Shown here piece after piece: positions 35,626 to 44,467 of a stretch of DNA of 64,000 bases; positions within the stretch are counted from its first letter, which is position 1, and the number at the start of each line of letters is the position of its first letter. Origin of the DNA: Chitinophaga terrae (ex Kim and Jung 2007). GTDB taxonomy: Bacteria > Bacteroidota > Bacteroidia > Chitinophagales > Chitinophagaceae. Below the pieces are notes generated by a model. It worked only from the letters and a program-made list of their open reading frames with translations. It ran no database searches and was not told the DNA's origin. The DNA is taken from the NCBI RefSeq assembly GCF_900107795.1, contig NZ_FNRL01000017.1, positions 1 to 64,000 of the forward strand, in the 5' to 3' direction. A program made the translations under genes and the position numbers.

Positions 35626-35641
35626 TGTTCCACGTGGAACA
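35626..35641. other. parS-like site 3
   Basis: TGTTCCACGTGGAACA, identical to site 1 and palindromic over 18 bp. Centre 39 bp from site 2. The three sites span 117 bp directly upstream of the mnmG promoter. Confidence 0.85.
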
Positions 35642-35652
35642 TTATAGTTTAT

Positions 35653-35684
35653 AGGGAGAATCTCCCTTCTTCTATGTAATTTTG
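35653..35684 (+). promoter_or_regulatory. mnmG promoter region: hairpin and -7 box
   Basis: AGGGAGA (35653-35659) and TCTCCCT (35661-35667) form a perfect inverted repeat just upstream of the -7 box TAATTTTG (35677-35684). The ATG is at 35704. Confidence 0.5.
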
Positions 35685-35703
35685 CACTTTCCAAAAACGA
35701 ATT

Positions 35704-37572
35704 ATGTTTCCATCATACGATGTAATTGTTGTAGGCGCTGGTCATGCTGGTTGTGAGGCTGCCGCTGCTGCTGCTAATATGGGTTCCAAAGTATTATTGG
35801 TAACCATGAACATGCAAACCATTGCCCAAATGAGTTGCAATCCCGCTATGGGGGGAATTGCCAAAGGACAGATTGTTCGTGAAATAGATGCCCTTGGAGG
35901 GTATTCCGGTATTGTGACCGATCAATCTATGATCCAGTTTAGGATGCTTAACCGTTCCAAGGGACCCGCTATGTGGAGCCCGCGCACCCAGAACGACAGG
36001 ATGTTGTTTGCAGCCAAATGGAGAGAAGCCCTGGAGAAAACGCCAAATGTGGACTTTTACCAGGATATGGTGAAGGGGCTTTTGGTAAAAGACGGCAGAT
36101 GTTATGGCGTTATTACAGGGTTGGGCCACGAGATTAAAGCAAAGGCTGTAGTATTAACTAATGGAACGTTTTTGAATGGAGTGATCCATATCGGCGAAAA
36201 ACAATTCGGCGGAGGAAGAGTTGCAGAGAAAGCTGCAACGGGCTTAACCGAACAGTTGGTTTCCTTGGGGTTTGAAAGCGATCGTCTTAAAACCGGCACA
36301 CCTCCCAGAATCGACGGACGAAGCCTGGATTATTCCAAAATGGAAGAGCAAAAGGGCGATGATGAAATCGTAGGATTCTCTTACCTGGATGTTCCTAAGG
36401 TCACCCCGGCACAGCAAAGAAGTTGTTGGATCACCTATACCAGCGAGGCAGTACATGATATGTTGAAAACGGGGTTCGATAAGTCGCCTATGTTCCAGGG
36501 ACGTATCCAGGGAACAGGACCTCGCTATTGCCCAAGCATCGAAGATAAAATAAATCGCTTCGCCGAAAGAGAAAGGCACCAGCTGTTTGTTGAACCTGAA
36601 GGATGGGATACCGTAGAGATATACGTCAATGGTTTCTCTACTTCCTTACCGGAAGATGTTCAAATGAAAGCGCTTCGCCTGGTTCCCGGCTTCGAAAACT
36701 GCCGGATGTTCAGGCCCGGATATGCCATCGAATATGATTTCTTCCCGCCTACACAGCTGGAGTTCTCTTTGGAGACTAAACATGTTCAGAACTTATTTTT
36801 CGCAGGACAAATAAACGGTACCACCGGGTATGAAGAAGCTGCCTGCCAGGGTATTATGGCAGGTATAAACGCTCACCTGAAAAGCAGGGAAGAAGCTCCT
36901 TTTGTACTGAAAAGAAGCGAAGCATATATTGGCGTACTCATAGATGACCTGATCAATAAAGGAACAGAAGAACCTTATCGCATGTTCACCTCCCGCGCCG
37001 AGTTCAGAACGTTGCTGCGACAAGACAATGCCGACCTCCGTTTAACCGAAAGAAGTTACAAAATGGGACTGGCAAGTGAAGAGAGAATGCAGAAAATGCT
37101 GGCAAAAAGGAATGGTGTAGAACAGGTCAAAAAGATACTGAAAGAACTTTCAATAGAACCAGAAGAGATCAGCGGTTTGCTGGCAGAGAAATCTTCTGCT
37201 CCATTATCTCAAAAACAAAAAGCACATCAGATCCTGTTACGTCCCAACCTGGATATTTTCTCTATGAAAAACCAGGTGGAGAAAATTAACCAGGCATTAG
37301 CAGACTTCGATAGGGAAACATTAGAGCAGGCCGAAATCCAAATTAAATACGATGTATACATCGAAAAGGAAATGGAACTGGTTCAGAAAATGAGTCAACT
37401 CGAAGACCTGGCCATTCCATCCAACTTCGATTATAACAAATTGGTTTCCCTGTCTGCCGAAGCAAAACAAAAATTCAATAAGATCAGACCACATACGCTT
37501 GGTCAGGCCAGCAGGATAAGCGGGGTAAATCCGAGCGACGTACAAATCTTAATGGTATATATGGGTCGATAA
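35704..37572 (+). CDS. mnmG: tRNA uridine-5-carboxymethylaminomethyl(34) synthesis enzyme MnmG
   Basis: A 622-residue FAD protein that, with GTPase MnmE, modifies the wobble uridine of several tRNAs. The FAD-binding motif is VVGAGHAGCEAA at about residues 9-20. The family blocks MSCNPAMGGIAKGQIVREIDALGG and GPRYCPSIEDKI, and FAGQINGTTGYEEAA near residue 365, are intact. The C-terminal MnmE-binding domain ends LGQASRISGVNPSDVQILMVY. MnmG/GidA is a classic origin neighbour in other phyla, and here it sits immediately behind three parS sites. mnmE is not in the window. Confidence 0.97.
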   Translation: MFPSYDVIVVGAGHAGCEAAAAAANMGSKVLLVTMNMQTIAQMSCNPAMGGIAKGQIVREIDALGGYSGIVTDQSMIQFRMLNRSKGPAMWSPRTQNDRMLFAAKWREALEKTPNVDFYQDMVKGLLVKDGRCYGVITGLGHEIKAKAVVLTNGTFLNGVIHIGEKQFGGGRVAEKAATGLTEQLVSLGFESDRLKTGTPPRIDGRSLDYSKMEEQKGDDEIVGFSYLDVPKVTPAQQRSCWITYTSEAVHDMLKTGFDKSPMFQGRIQGTGPRYCPSIEDKINRFAERERHQLFVEPEGWDTVEIYVNGFSTSLPEDVQMKALRLVPGFENCRMFRPGYAIEYDFFPPTQLEFSLETKHVQNLFFAGQINGTTGYEEAACQGIMAGINAHLKSREEAPFVLKRSEAYIGVLIDDLINKGTEEPYRMFTSRAEFRTLLRQDNADLRLTERSYKMGLASEERMQKMLAKRNGVEQVKKILKELSIEPEEISGLLAEKSSAPLSQKQKAHQILLRPNLDIFSMKNQVEKINQALADFDRETLEQAEIQIKYDVYIEKEMELVQKMSQLEDLAIPSNFDYNKLVSLSAEAKQKFNKIRPHTLGQASRISGVNPSDVQILMVYMGR

Positions 37573-37592
37573 TCTCTATCTACCTAAAACAG

Positions 37593-37629
37593 AAAAAAGA
37601 CCTGGAAAATATTTTTCCAGGTCTTTTTT
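37593..37629 (+). terminator. Terminator of mnmG
   Basis: AAAAAAGACCTGGAAAAT (37593-37610) pairs with ATTTTTCCAGGTCTTTTTT with one bulged T, followed by more T. It works in either orientation. Confidence 0.85.
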
Positions 37630-38158
37630 TGCGCTTTTTTCAAAAAAATTAGTGTTTCCCTGAAAAAATCGACCTTCAGAAATAGGTCAATTTTTGAAGA
37701 TCTCACTGGAGTTGAATACTTATGTTATAAAATGGTATGAGGCCGAATATGAGGCTAAAAATGCGTAATTTCATAACAGAAGGCGAAAAAGGTCTAAAAA
37801 ATGTTTAAGAACTCCTTTTCCTGTTAAATACACTTAAGTAGTCGCCGAAGCATAGAAAATTAATCATCAAGCCAATTTTTTCGTCTCCAATTATTTAATA
37901 ACGCTAACGACTATACGAAAGTATATTGCTTGCCAACAGGAAAAACCGCCGAAAACTTTCTGCAAAAAAACTCTACTACCTGTGGCAGGAAAGAAGCACA
38001 TGAAAAGCCGGAGAAATAGGAGTCCAAAGAACTCATCCATACCAGTTCCATATAGCCGGGATTAAACAAACATACTCAAGCAGTGTTATAATTTAACCGT
38101 TTGCCAACAATGAAATGGCACGGCATTCGAACATCTTTTTACATTAAATCTTACTGCT
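37630..38158. other. Non-coding region after mnmG
   Basis: About 530 bases without a supportable gene. GACCT (37671-37675) and AGGTC (37684-37688), flanked by A- and T-runs, form a second terminator-like stem. The rest is AT-rich with no element I can name. Confidence 0.45.
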
Positions 38159-38575
38159 ATGAACGATAAAAATAAAAAGCCGCAGAAAAAAGCCGGTGAA
38201 GAAAATGAATCACGCGATGAACAATTTCCAGGCTATCCTACTTACCCGGCCAGCGAGGATATCATGAATAATGATAAAGAAGCAAATATTGACATCGATG
38301 AAGTAACCGGTTCATTCAGGCGTAACAGTGAATTGCCCGAAAGGGAAGAACGCCCGTTTGATGAAAGTGATGAACAGGAAGAAACATGGAGAAAGGATAA
38401 AGTAGGAGACGACCTCGATGTGCCCGGCGCCGAGCTGGACGACGACCTGGAAGACATTGGAGAAGAAGACGAAGAAAATAATATCTACAGCCTGGGAGGC
38501 GACAGGCATGAAGACCTGGAAGACGACAACGGTGAATTCCTAGATTTCGAAGACGACGAAAGGGACTCACAATAA
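38159..38575 (+). CDS. Highly acidic, probably disordered protein
   Basis: A 138-residue protein that is about one third aspartate and glutamate. A lysine-rich start (KNKKPQKKAGEE) and a PGYPTYPASEDIM motif near residues 24-36 precede long acidic runs (ELDDDLEDIGEEDEE). No signal peptide or fold is evident. I recall similar short acidic proteins with a YPxYP-EDI motif in Sphingobacteriia, but no function is known. Base composition is like its neighbours. The last nine bases overlap the end of the convergent cardiolipin synthase gene. Confidence 0.65.
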   Translation: MNDKNKKPQKKAGEENESRDEQFPGYPTYPASEDIMNNDKEANIDIDEVTGSFRRNSELPEREERPFDESDEQEETWRKDKVGDDLDVPGAELDDDLEDIGEEDEENNIYSLGGDRHEDLEDDNGEFLDFEDDERDSQ

Positions 38576-40045
38576 CGGAGTAAGCAAGCGGCATAAACCA
38601 TCCATAAACCGCTTCATTATATTTCGCTTATTCCACCTGGTTTCCTGGACGGGTACGCAATAAAGCAGATCATCTTCGAAACTTTTATTCAACTTGGCCG
38701 CCACTTCAGGATCATAGATCAACGCACCGATTTCACAATTCAGGTAAAAACTCCTGTTATCAAAATTTACCGAGCTAACCCAGGCCAGGTTATCATCAAT
38801 CACCATCGTTTTTGCATGAATAAATCCGCGGGTATAAAAGAAGACCTTTATACCCGCCGCCAGCAATGGTTTCATGTTAGATAACGCTGCATGCTGCACG
38901 ATATAGGAATCTCCCTTCAATGGTAACATTAATTCAATTTCTTTACCTGCCAATGATGCCGTTTGCATAGCAGTAAGGATTTCTTCTGTGGGAATGAAAT
39001 ATGGATTAGCAATCCGTACTCTTCGTTTCGCCAGGTTAATAGCCATTAAAATACTCTGCATGGCAACCGGCCATTCAGAATCCGGACCACTGGCCACTAT
39101 ATCTACAAAGCAATTACCGGTTAATTCAGGTTTTACAAAATAAGGCTCTTCAAAAGGAAATACATCTTTACTGCAATAGCGATAACTCATTAAGAATTGC
39201 AGTTGTAAAATACCTACTGCATCTCCTTCAATTTTTAAATGCGTATCTCTCCAAAATAAATCATGTTTACCGTTGTTAATGTACCGGTCGTCCATATTGA
39301 TACCGCCAACAAAACCTACGGAACCATCAATAACTATGATCTTACGGTGATTGCGATAGTTGGCATTCAGGTAGAAATCTACCAGCACAGGGGAAAATGG
39401 ATATACCAACGCTCCATGTTCTTTCAGGCGTTTAGGGATAGACCCGATCCTGTCGCTGCCCATATCGTCGTAGAGGAACCGGACCTGGACGCCCTGGCTT
39501 AGTTTCTCTATTAATATCTCTGTTAACTCGTTTCCTACAGTATCTTCCGACACCATGTAATACTCAATATGTATATGATGTTTCGCGGCTCTCAATGCTG
39601 CAAATACGGCAGGAAACTTTTCATCGCCGTTAATTAATAACTGCACCCGGTTGTTTCTTGTAAGCAGCGATTGCCGCGTATTCAACAGCATAGAAGATAA
39701 TTCCTGCTTGCTGCCTACCAGCTGCCGCAGGTTTACCTGCCGTTTCTCTATCTCGGCTTTCTGCGACTGCCAGTATCGCGTGAACAAGACCTCATCCTTG
39801 CTTCCTTTTAGCGTAAACCGTCGTCGTTTGCGAAGATCTCTGCCGAGGTAATAGTAAACGATCAAGCCAACAATGGGGATAAAAACCAGTACCAGTATGT
39901 AAGCAACAGCTTTAATAGGATTCCTGTTCTCCAACAGGATAGTGGCAACAATACCTATGAATATTAAAGTCATAAGTACCAGGCTGGATATTTTTATAAG
40001 AATATGCCAGTTAGATCCCGTCAGATATTCAATTATAAATCTCAC
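38567..40045 (-). CDS. cls: Cardiolipin synthase (phospholipase D family)
   Basis: A 492-residue membrane enzyme that joins two phosphatidylglycerol molecules to cardiolipin and glycerol. Two N-terminal transmembrane helices (about residues 14-36 and 43-67) are followed by two HKD active-site motifs: H233 in NHRKIIVIDGSVGFVGGIN and H410 in IHAKTMVIDDNLAWVSSVN. The length is normal for bacterial ClsA. The start appears to be GTG 40045, since an in-frame TAA lies four codons upstream. It converges with the acidic-protein gene. Confidence 0.93.
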   Translation of the reverse strand: MRFIIEYLTGSNWHILIKISSLVLMTLIFIGIVATILLENRNPIKAVAYILVLVFIPIVGLIVYYYLGRDLRKRRRFTLKGSKDEVLFTRYWQSQKAEIEKRQVNLRQLVGSKQELSSMLLNTRQSLLTRNNRVQLLINGDEKFPAVFAALRAAKHHIHIEYYMVSEDTVGNELTEILIEKLSQGVQVRFLYDDMGSDRIGSIPKRLKEHGALVYPFSPVLVDFYLNANYRNHRKIIVIDGSVGFVGGINMDDRYINNGKHDLFWRDTHLKIEGDAVGILQLQFLMSYRYCSKDVFPFEEPYFVKPELTGNCFVDIVASGPDSEWPVAMQSILMAINLAKRRVRIANPYFIPTEEILTAMQTASLAGKEIELMLPLKGDSYIVQHAALSNMKPLLAAGIKVFFYTRGFIHAKTMVIDDNLAWVSSVNFDNRSFYLNCEIGALIYDPEVAAKLNKSFEDDLLYCVPVQETRWNKRNIMKRFMDGLCRLLTPLL

Positions 40046-40110
40046 CTGAAAAGTTTAATTAATTAACACTGATATAGTAAGGTAAGTTGAAATTACATAA
40101 TTCAGGCCTG

Positions 40111-40151
40111 AAAAAAAGAATGCCCCGGTTCCTGTAAAGGCCGGGACATTC
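40111..40151 (-). terminator. Terminator of the GH36 gene
   Basis: GAATGCCCCGG (40118-40128) and CCGGGACATTC (40141-40151), one mismatch. On the minus strand the stem is followed by seven Ts. Confidence 0.8.
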
Positions 40152-40170
40152 GTTACCAGCTTTCTGAAAA

Positions 40171-42309
40171 TTATTCTGCAGTCAGCTCCAATATATTACT
40201 GGTCAGAGAACTTGCCCATCCCGGCAACAATTGAATGCCTTCTTTCATCAACATATCTCCGCTGTATACCTGGTTAAAATGATACCTGGAACTGGTGCCG
40301 GGGAAGAGGTTTATTTCTTTGATCCTGTATTGTTTGTCAGGATCCAGTCCCTGTAGCTTTACAAGCCGGAATTGATCATTTTTTCCGATGTTCATCAGGT
40401 AATTGAAAATAATCGCATGGTTCTTAGCTTCATTGACATATTGAAATACTGCCCTGTTTTCCTGGTAAGGCGATACTAAACGATAAAGATCCCCATACCA
40501 TACTATATCACTGATACGCCTATACGTTTTTACCGCCTCCTGGCTAAACTGCAATTCTTTCTCTGAAAAATCACTCACCTTGATATCATATCCAAGTTTA
40601 TCCATCATCGCTACATCGGTGCGGAATTTCAGCGACTGTTTTCCCCAATTGGTAACATGAGCTGCAATTGTATTTGCAGGGAAGAAATGAGAATAACCAT
40701 ATTGAATATAGATCCTTTCCAGTCCATCAGTATTATCGCTTGGCCAGAACTCGGTGAAATATTTTAATGCGCCGAAATCAGTACGGCCGCCTCCTCCTGA
40801 GCATAACATAATTGGCAGATGAGGATATTTAGCTCTTACCCTGTCTAACACCTTATAAAGACTGCGTGTATAATCAATGAATAAATGCGATTGTTTGTTT
40901 TTCAGGTAAGGGGAGTAGGCATTTGTTATCATACGGTTGCAGTCCCACTTAATATAGGCGATACCGGGACTGGCAGATAAAGTTTTATCAACCACGCCAT
41001 ATACGAAATCCTGCACTGCAGGATTGGTAAGGTCCAGCACCATCTGGTTCCTGTAATAGTGTTCTTCACGATTAGGCAAACGCAGTACCCAATCAGGATG
41101 TTGTGTATATAATTCGCTCTTTGGATTCACCATTTCGGGTTCCAGCCATATGCCAAATTTAACGCCTGCCTTATCGGCTTCCTGGACTAAATAACCCAGG
41201 CCGTGCGGCAATTTGGTTCTATTGGGTTCCCAGTCGCCGAGGCCTGCGTTATCCGCATTCCGTGGATATTTATTGGCAAACCATCCGTCGTCAAGCAAAA
41301 ACATATCAACCCCCAGCTTCCTGGTTTCCTGGAACAGGCCTGTGAGTTTTTCTTCATTAAAATCCATACCTGTAGCTTCCCAGTTATTCAGCAAGGTAAG
41401 ACGGGGGCTATGACCGTCTAATACTGCATGTTTCAGGGCCCAACGATGGAAGTTCCTGCTGGCAGCGCCTTTACCATTGGTAGTAAGCGTGAAAATAAAA
41501 GCAGGAGTGGTAAATGTTTCATTAGGCTCCAAAGCATAGTCGCTGGCGTAGGGATTGATACCAGCGCTGATATGGAGTTTATTCAACTCGTCTACTTCGA
41601 AACCGAATTTAAAGTTCCCTGTCCAGGCAAGCGTTCCGGCAAGCAGGGTACCGGTGTTTTCATCGGCCTGCTGATCCAGCGACAACAGGAAGAAAGGCGA
41701 TTGCTGCATATTGGCGCGTACGGCAAGTTTGCTATCCAGTATCTTCATTCCGGTTGTCAGGTATTGCTCCTGCATGTTAACCTCTTTTGCCCAATCGCCG
41801 TGGAACTGGGTTAGCCAGTACTTGCCGGCGTTCAGGTGAATCATAGCGGAAGCATAAGCAGTAAGTTTCACCGGCTTTTTTTCTGTATGTTTTACCTCTG
41901 TCCAGGCCTTGATGATATTATCTTTATTGAATGCTTCAAAATGAAGCACTACCGTTACCGGGTATACGGGATCTTTTAAGGTGATGGAAGTATGTGTGGC
42001 ATCTCCTTCCTTGGTTACAGCAGTACCCGCGAATTTCAATTCGAGAGATGGATTGCCATCGTTGTGCACTATCCTGATTGCCGGGTCTAACAGGCTTTCC
42101 ATACCGGCGGTGATGTAAGCTTCCTGGTTGTTATGAACGAGAGTGTCGGCGCCGGCAGGAGTTAACTGTGCCCCAAGGTATTGCTGAACAAGCCGGCCAC
42201 GTTGATTGACGCGGTAAACAAGGCTGATATCGGATGTGGCTATACGTATTTGTTGGGCATAAGAGGAATAACTGAATAATAACAAGGCGAAGGCCCAGAG
42301 TTTTTTCAT
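40171..42309 (-). CDS. Exported GH36 alpha-galactosidase
   Basis: A 712-residue secreted or periplasmic glycosidase with signal peptide (residues 1-19, ending SSYAQ). The N-terminal beta-supersandwich spans about residues 20-290 and the catalytic barrel about 300-620. The nucleophile is D456 in YIKWDCNR and the acid/base residue D525 in WPSDNTD. DMFLLDDGWF, FGIWLEPEMVNP and CSGGGGRTDFG are GH36/clan GH-D hallmarks. It would release alpha-galactosyl groups from galacto-oligosaccharides or galactomannan. No SusC/SusD pair adjoins it, so it is not part of a visible polysaccharide utilisation locus. Confidence 0.92.
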   Translation of the reverse strand: MKKLWAFALLLFSYSSYAQQIRIATSDISLVYRVNQRGRLVQQYLGAQLTPAGADTLVHNNQEAYITAGMESLLDPAIRIVHNDGNPSLELKFAGTAVTKEGDATHTSITLKDPVYPVTVVLHFEAFNKDNIIKAWTEVKHTEKKPVKLTAYASAMIHLNAGKYWLTQFHGDWAKEVNMQEQYLTTGMKILDSKLAVRANMQQSPFFLLSLDQQADENTGTLLAGTLAWTGNFKFGFEVDELNKLHISAGINPYASDYALEPNETFTTPAFIFTLTTNGKGAASRNFHRWALKHAVLDGHSPRLTLLNNWEATGMDFNEEKLTGLFQETRKLGVDMFLLDDGWFANKYPRNADNAGLGDWEPNRTKLPHGLGYLVQEADKAGVKFGIWLEPEMVNPKSELYTQHPDWVLRLPNREEHYYRNQMVLDLTNPAVQDFVYGVVDKTLSASPGIAYIKWDCNRMITNAYSPYLKNKQSHLFIDYTRSLYKVLDRVRAKYPHLPIMLCSGGGGRTDFGALKYFTEFWPSDNTDGLERIYIQYGYSHFFPANTIAAHVTNWGKQSLKFRTDVAMMDKLGYDIKVSDFSEKELQFSQEAVKTYRRISDIVWYGDLYRLVSPYQENRAVFQYVNEAKNHAIIFNYLMNIGKNDQFRLVKLQGLDPDKQYRIKEINLFPGTSSRYHFNQVYSGDMLMKEGIQLLPGWASSLTSNILELTAE

Positions 42310-42729
42310 AAATGGGAACTGTTTTAATTAAGTGTACAAAATACAATATATTTTATACGGGTGTGAACAAATTTTGTAATAATTTCAATAAAATAGAATA
42401 TAAAATATTGATAATAAACATGTTGAGTAAATGAATTTTTTAGCGGAGTTTTAGCAAATCAGATCACTTTGTATACTTTCTGGCGAAACATATGGTAAAT
42501 ACTTTCGATTTAGGGGTTGGCCAGTAATATTATATTGAAAGAATAGATCTTTTAACCACTAATATCATTAGGAATCCTTATTAATATGCAGAATAAATAT
42601 TATTGTATAATCTATCATTTTGCCCATAATAACCGTCATCAATTTTGTTAACACCAAAAAAATTAAAAAAACGAGTGGTGTTTTATTTTTATTAACAGTT
42701 CATATTCCATTTTATTGGAGCTTTGCAAT
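42310..42729. other. AT-rich non-coding region
   Basis: About 420 bases between the divergent GH36 and P-loop genes, markedly AT-rich. No consensus promoter with both boxes is clear. A TTGGAG sequence at 42715-42720 can serve as ribosome binding site for the ATG at 42730. It marks the left edge of the accessory block. Confidence 0.45.
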
Positions 42730-43362
42730 ATGAATTGTAACCCGCAAAAGTTTTTTGTCATTGTTGGTAACCCCCACTCAGGCAAAACAAAAACCATCCA
42801 GTCTATTTTTAAAAGGAAGAACTTTTTTCCTTTTAAGCAGCCTATCAATGTTCCATGGTTACATACAAAGAAATTTGTTGTCATCAATAGCTCCGATTTT
42901 AATTTCAGGAGCAGTGATCACCTTGGAAAGATCAGGGCAGTGGTAAATCTTCGTATCGGAGATCCGGTATCATTTGTAACGCCGTTGAGTATTTGTTTTG
43001 ATGGCAGCCCAAGAGATATCTCGGATATCCTGGTGTATTTGAATTACCTGGATATTGAAATGCATCACCTGGTCTTGTGTTCCAGTTGGTTTGATAAAAA
43101 TGTGATAGGAGATGAGGTGCTGGAAAGATACCGGGAGCTGCAACACAATGGTACTATTCACCTGTTTGAGAAGCTGGTAACGAATTCTCCTTTGCGGTTT
43201 GAGGAAAGGACGAATGAGGTGATACAGTTGATAAGCAGTTTGCTTAACAACAAAACGATGCAGCCAGCAACAAGCCGTTTATATGAAAATCAGCTAAAGG
43301 GAAAGAGCTTCGATCTAAAAAGCGGATATCCGGAAGTGGGGTCACGATATCAACGTTATTAA
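42730..43362 (+). CDS. Orphan P-loop NTPase of unknown function
   Basis: A 210-residue protein with Walker A GNPHSGKT near residues 14-21 after a hydrophobic strand (KFFVIVG). A possible Walker B-like strand is HHLVLCSSWFD around residue 118. A region from about 165 on is charged and probably disordered. I do not recognise the family. The frame is open from TTG 42715, but the ATG at 42730 is better because TTGGAG then lies upstream. It stands alone in AT-rich DNA next to the Ro/Y-RNA and AbiE genes. A role in mobile-element or defence biology is a guess from context only. Confidence 0.6.
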   Translation: MNCNPQKFFVIVGNPHSGKTKTIQSIFKRKNFFPFKQPINVPWLHTKKFVVINSSDFNFRSSDHLGKIRAVVNLRIGDPVSFVTPLSICFDGSPRDISDILVYLNYLDIEMHHLVLCSSWFDKNVIGDEVLERYRELQHNGTIHLFEKLVTNSPLRFEERTNEVIQLISSLLNNKTMQPATSRLYENQLKGKSFDLKSGYPEVGSRYQRY

Positions 43363-43387
43363 TCGAAGCTCTTAAGGAAAGGCTATA

Positions 43388-44161
43388 TTAGTTTGCTGCA
43401 TGATTGGCAAACCATATCATGGCTTTGCTGATGAAATCGGCGAAAGCAGGATCCGGCTTGCCATCAGGCGATTGTATGTATCGGTCGTCTGTTATGTAAA
43501 GGTTAGCCAGCCCTTTGTATCGCTCCAGGATGGAAGCGTCGCAGGAATCGACATTCCAGAACCGCTGGATCAGCGAAAAATGTTTGCTGATGAGGGTTTG
43601 TACCTGCCTGTCAGTTGGTTGCCTATGCATAACGGTGCGGAGGTCAGTAAAGACCTGTTGAAAATCGTGGGTCAATTTCTTTAAAGCGGCTTTGTTAAGC
43701 AGGCGAAGACTATTTTCGCTGTCTTCTACCGTTTTTTCTCCCCATTTGCTGACAGCCTCTTTACGATGCTCCAGGCCTTGAGGGAAGCCTTCATATAATT
43801 CCTCGTGTGTTAACATAATAGGTCCTCCTTTAAGTTTGTTGATCGTTTTACCGATCGTGTTAAGTAAAGCGGAAATACGGTTACGTTGTTCTTCCAGGGC
43901 AACACGATGTTTTTCCAGGGCTTGCAGCATATCGAATCCCGGGTCGTCGAGTATTGCTGCAATTTCAGTTAATGGGAAATGTAATTCCCTGTAAAAAAGG
44001 ATCTGTTGCAACCGGAGTAACTCGCTTTCGCCATACAGCCGGTAACCGGAAGCGCTTCGTTTTTCCGGCTGCAGCAGCCCTAATGAATCGTAATGGTGTA
44101 AGGTACGCACACTTACGCCCGCAAGACGGGAAAGCTGTTGAACAGTGTAATGTTTTTCCAT
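43388..44161 (-). CDS. MerR family regulator with TipAS effector domain
   Basis: A 257-residue transcription factor. The N-terminal MerR winged helix (YTVQQLSRLAGVSVRTLHHYDSLGLLQP, residues 5-32) is followed by a coiled-coil dimerisation helix (about 78-110). A C-terminal TipAS domain (about 118-250, with EELYEGF and KHFSLIQRFWNVD) binds peptide antibiotics in TipA relatives. A MerR-type operator lies within its own promoter, which implies autoregulation. It is divergent from the Ro gene. Whether it also controls that gene is open. Confidence 0.88.
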   Translation of the reverse strand: MEKHYTVQQLSRLAGVSVRTLHHYDSLGLLQPEKRSASGYRLYGESELLRLQQILFYRELHFPLTEIAAILDDPGFDMLQALEKHRVALEEQRNRISALLNTIGKTINKLKGGPIMLTHEELYEGFPQGLEHRKEAVSKWGEKTVEDSENSLRLLNKAALKKLTHDFQQVFTDLRTVMHRQPTDRQVQTLISKHFSLIQRFWNVDSCDASILERYKGLANLYITDDRYIQSPDGKPDPAFADFISKAMIWFANHAAN

Positions 44162-44166
44162 AAAAA

Positions 44167-44199
44167 CAAAAGTAAGACCTGACGTTACGTTAGAGTCAA
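44167..44199 (-). promoter_or_regulatory. Autoregulated promoter of the MerR gene
   Basis: On the minus strand TTG (44197-44199), a 22-base spacer and TACTTTTG (44167-44174). An imperfect dyad centred on 44186 (CTgACG TTA CGTtAG, 44179-44193) fills the spacer. This is the typical MerR arrangement, where the regulator sits between the two promoter boxes. Confidence 0.6.
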
Positions 44200-44289
44200 G
44201 AGTTTTTCTGCGTCGTAAATCTTTTTTGTTAAAGATGCTTTAACCAACAAAGGGAAATTCGACGCCCAAAAAGAAACATATTTTTTTAC

Positions 44290-44314
44290 AACTACGCAAT
44301 ACATCTGCGTAGTT
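44290..44314. promoter_or_regulatory. Operator-like palindrome 1 upstream of the Ro gene
   Basis: Perfect 9-bp arms AACTACGCA (44290-44298) and TGCGTAGTT (44306-44314), 7-nt spacer. The same half-site CTACGCA recurs at 44403. Confidence 0.6.
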
Positions 44315-44402
44315 ATATTTTTCGCAAACCTTTTTACATGAAATATTAAAATTAATTTATTGATTATTAATTAAATAGAAAAAATTTTGAGATAAAAAAT
44401 AT

Positions 44403-44440
44403 CTACGCAGGTCTGCTGCGCAGTAGTGTGGCCATCTTTG
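44403..44440 (+). promoter_or_regulatory. Operator-like palindrome 2 and -7-like box of the Ro gene
   Basis: CTACGCAG (44403-44410) faces CTGCGCAGTAG (44416-44426), with a three-base insertion in the right arm. CATCTTTG (44433-44440) is one mismatch from TAnnTTTG. The palindrome occupies the place of the -33 box, which suggests an activator-dependent promoter. Confidence 0.5.
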
Positions 44441-44467
44441 TGTTGTCAATAACAAAAAACAACAGTT

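Noticed and set aside
40171..42309. Polysaccharide utilisation locus around the GH36 enzyme
   Set aside because: There is no SusC/SusD pair, regulator or second glycosidase next to it; the neighbours are cardiolipin synthase and accessory genes.
42715..42729. TTG 42715 as start of the P-loop protein
   Set aside because: It would consume the likely ribosome binding sequence TTGGAG. ATG 42730 leaves it in place and starts just before the conserved strand and Walker A.
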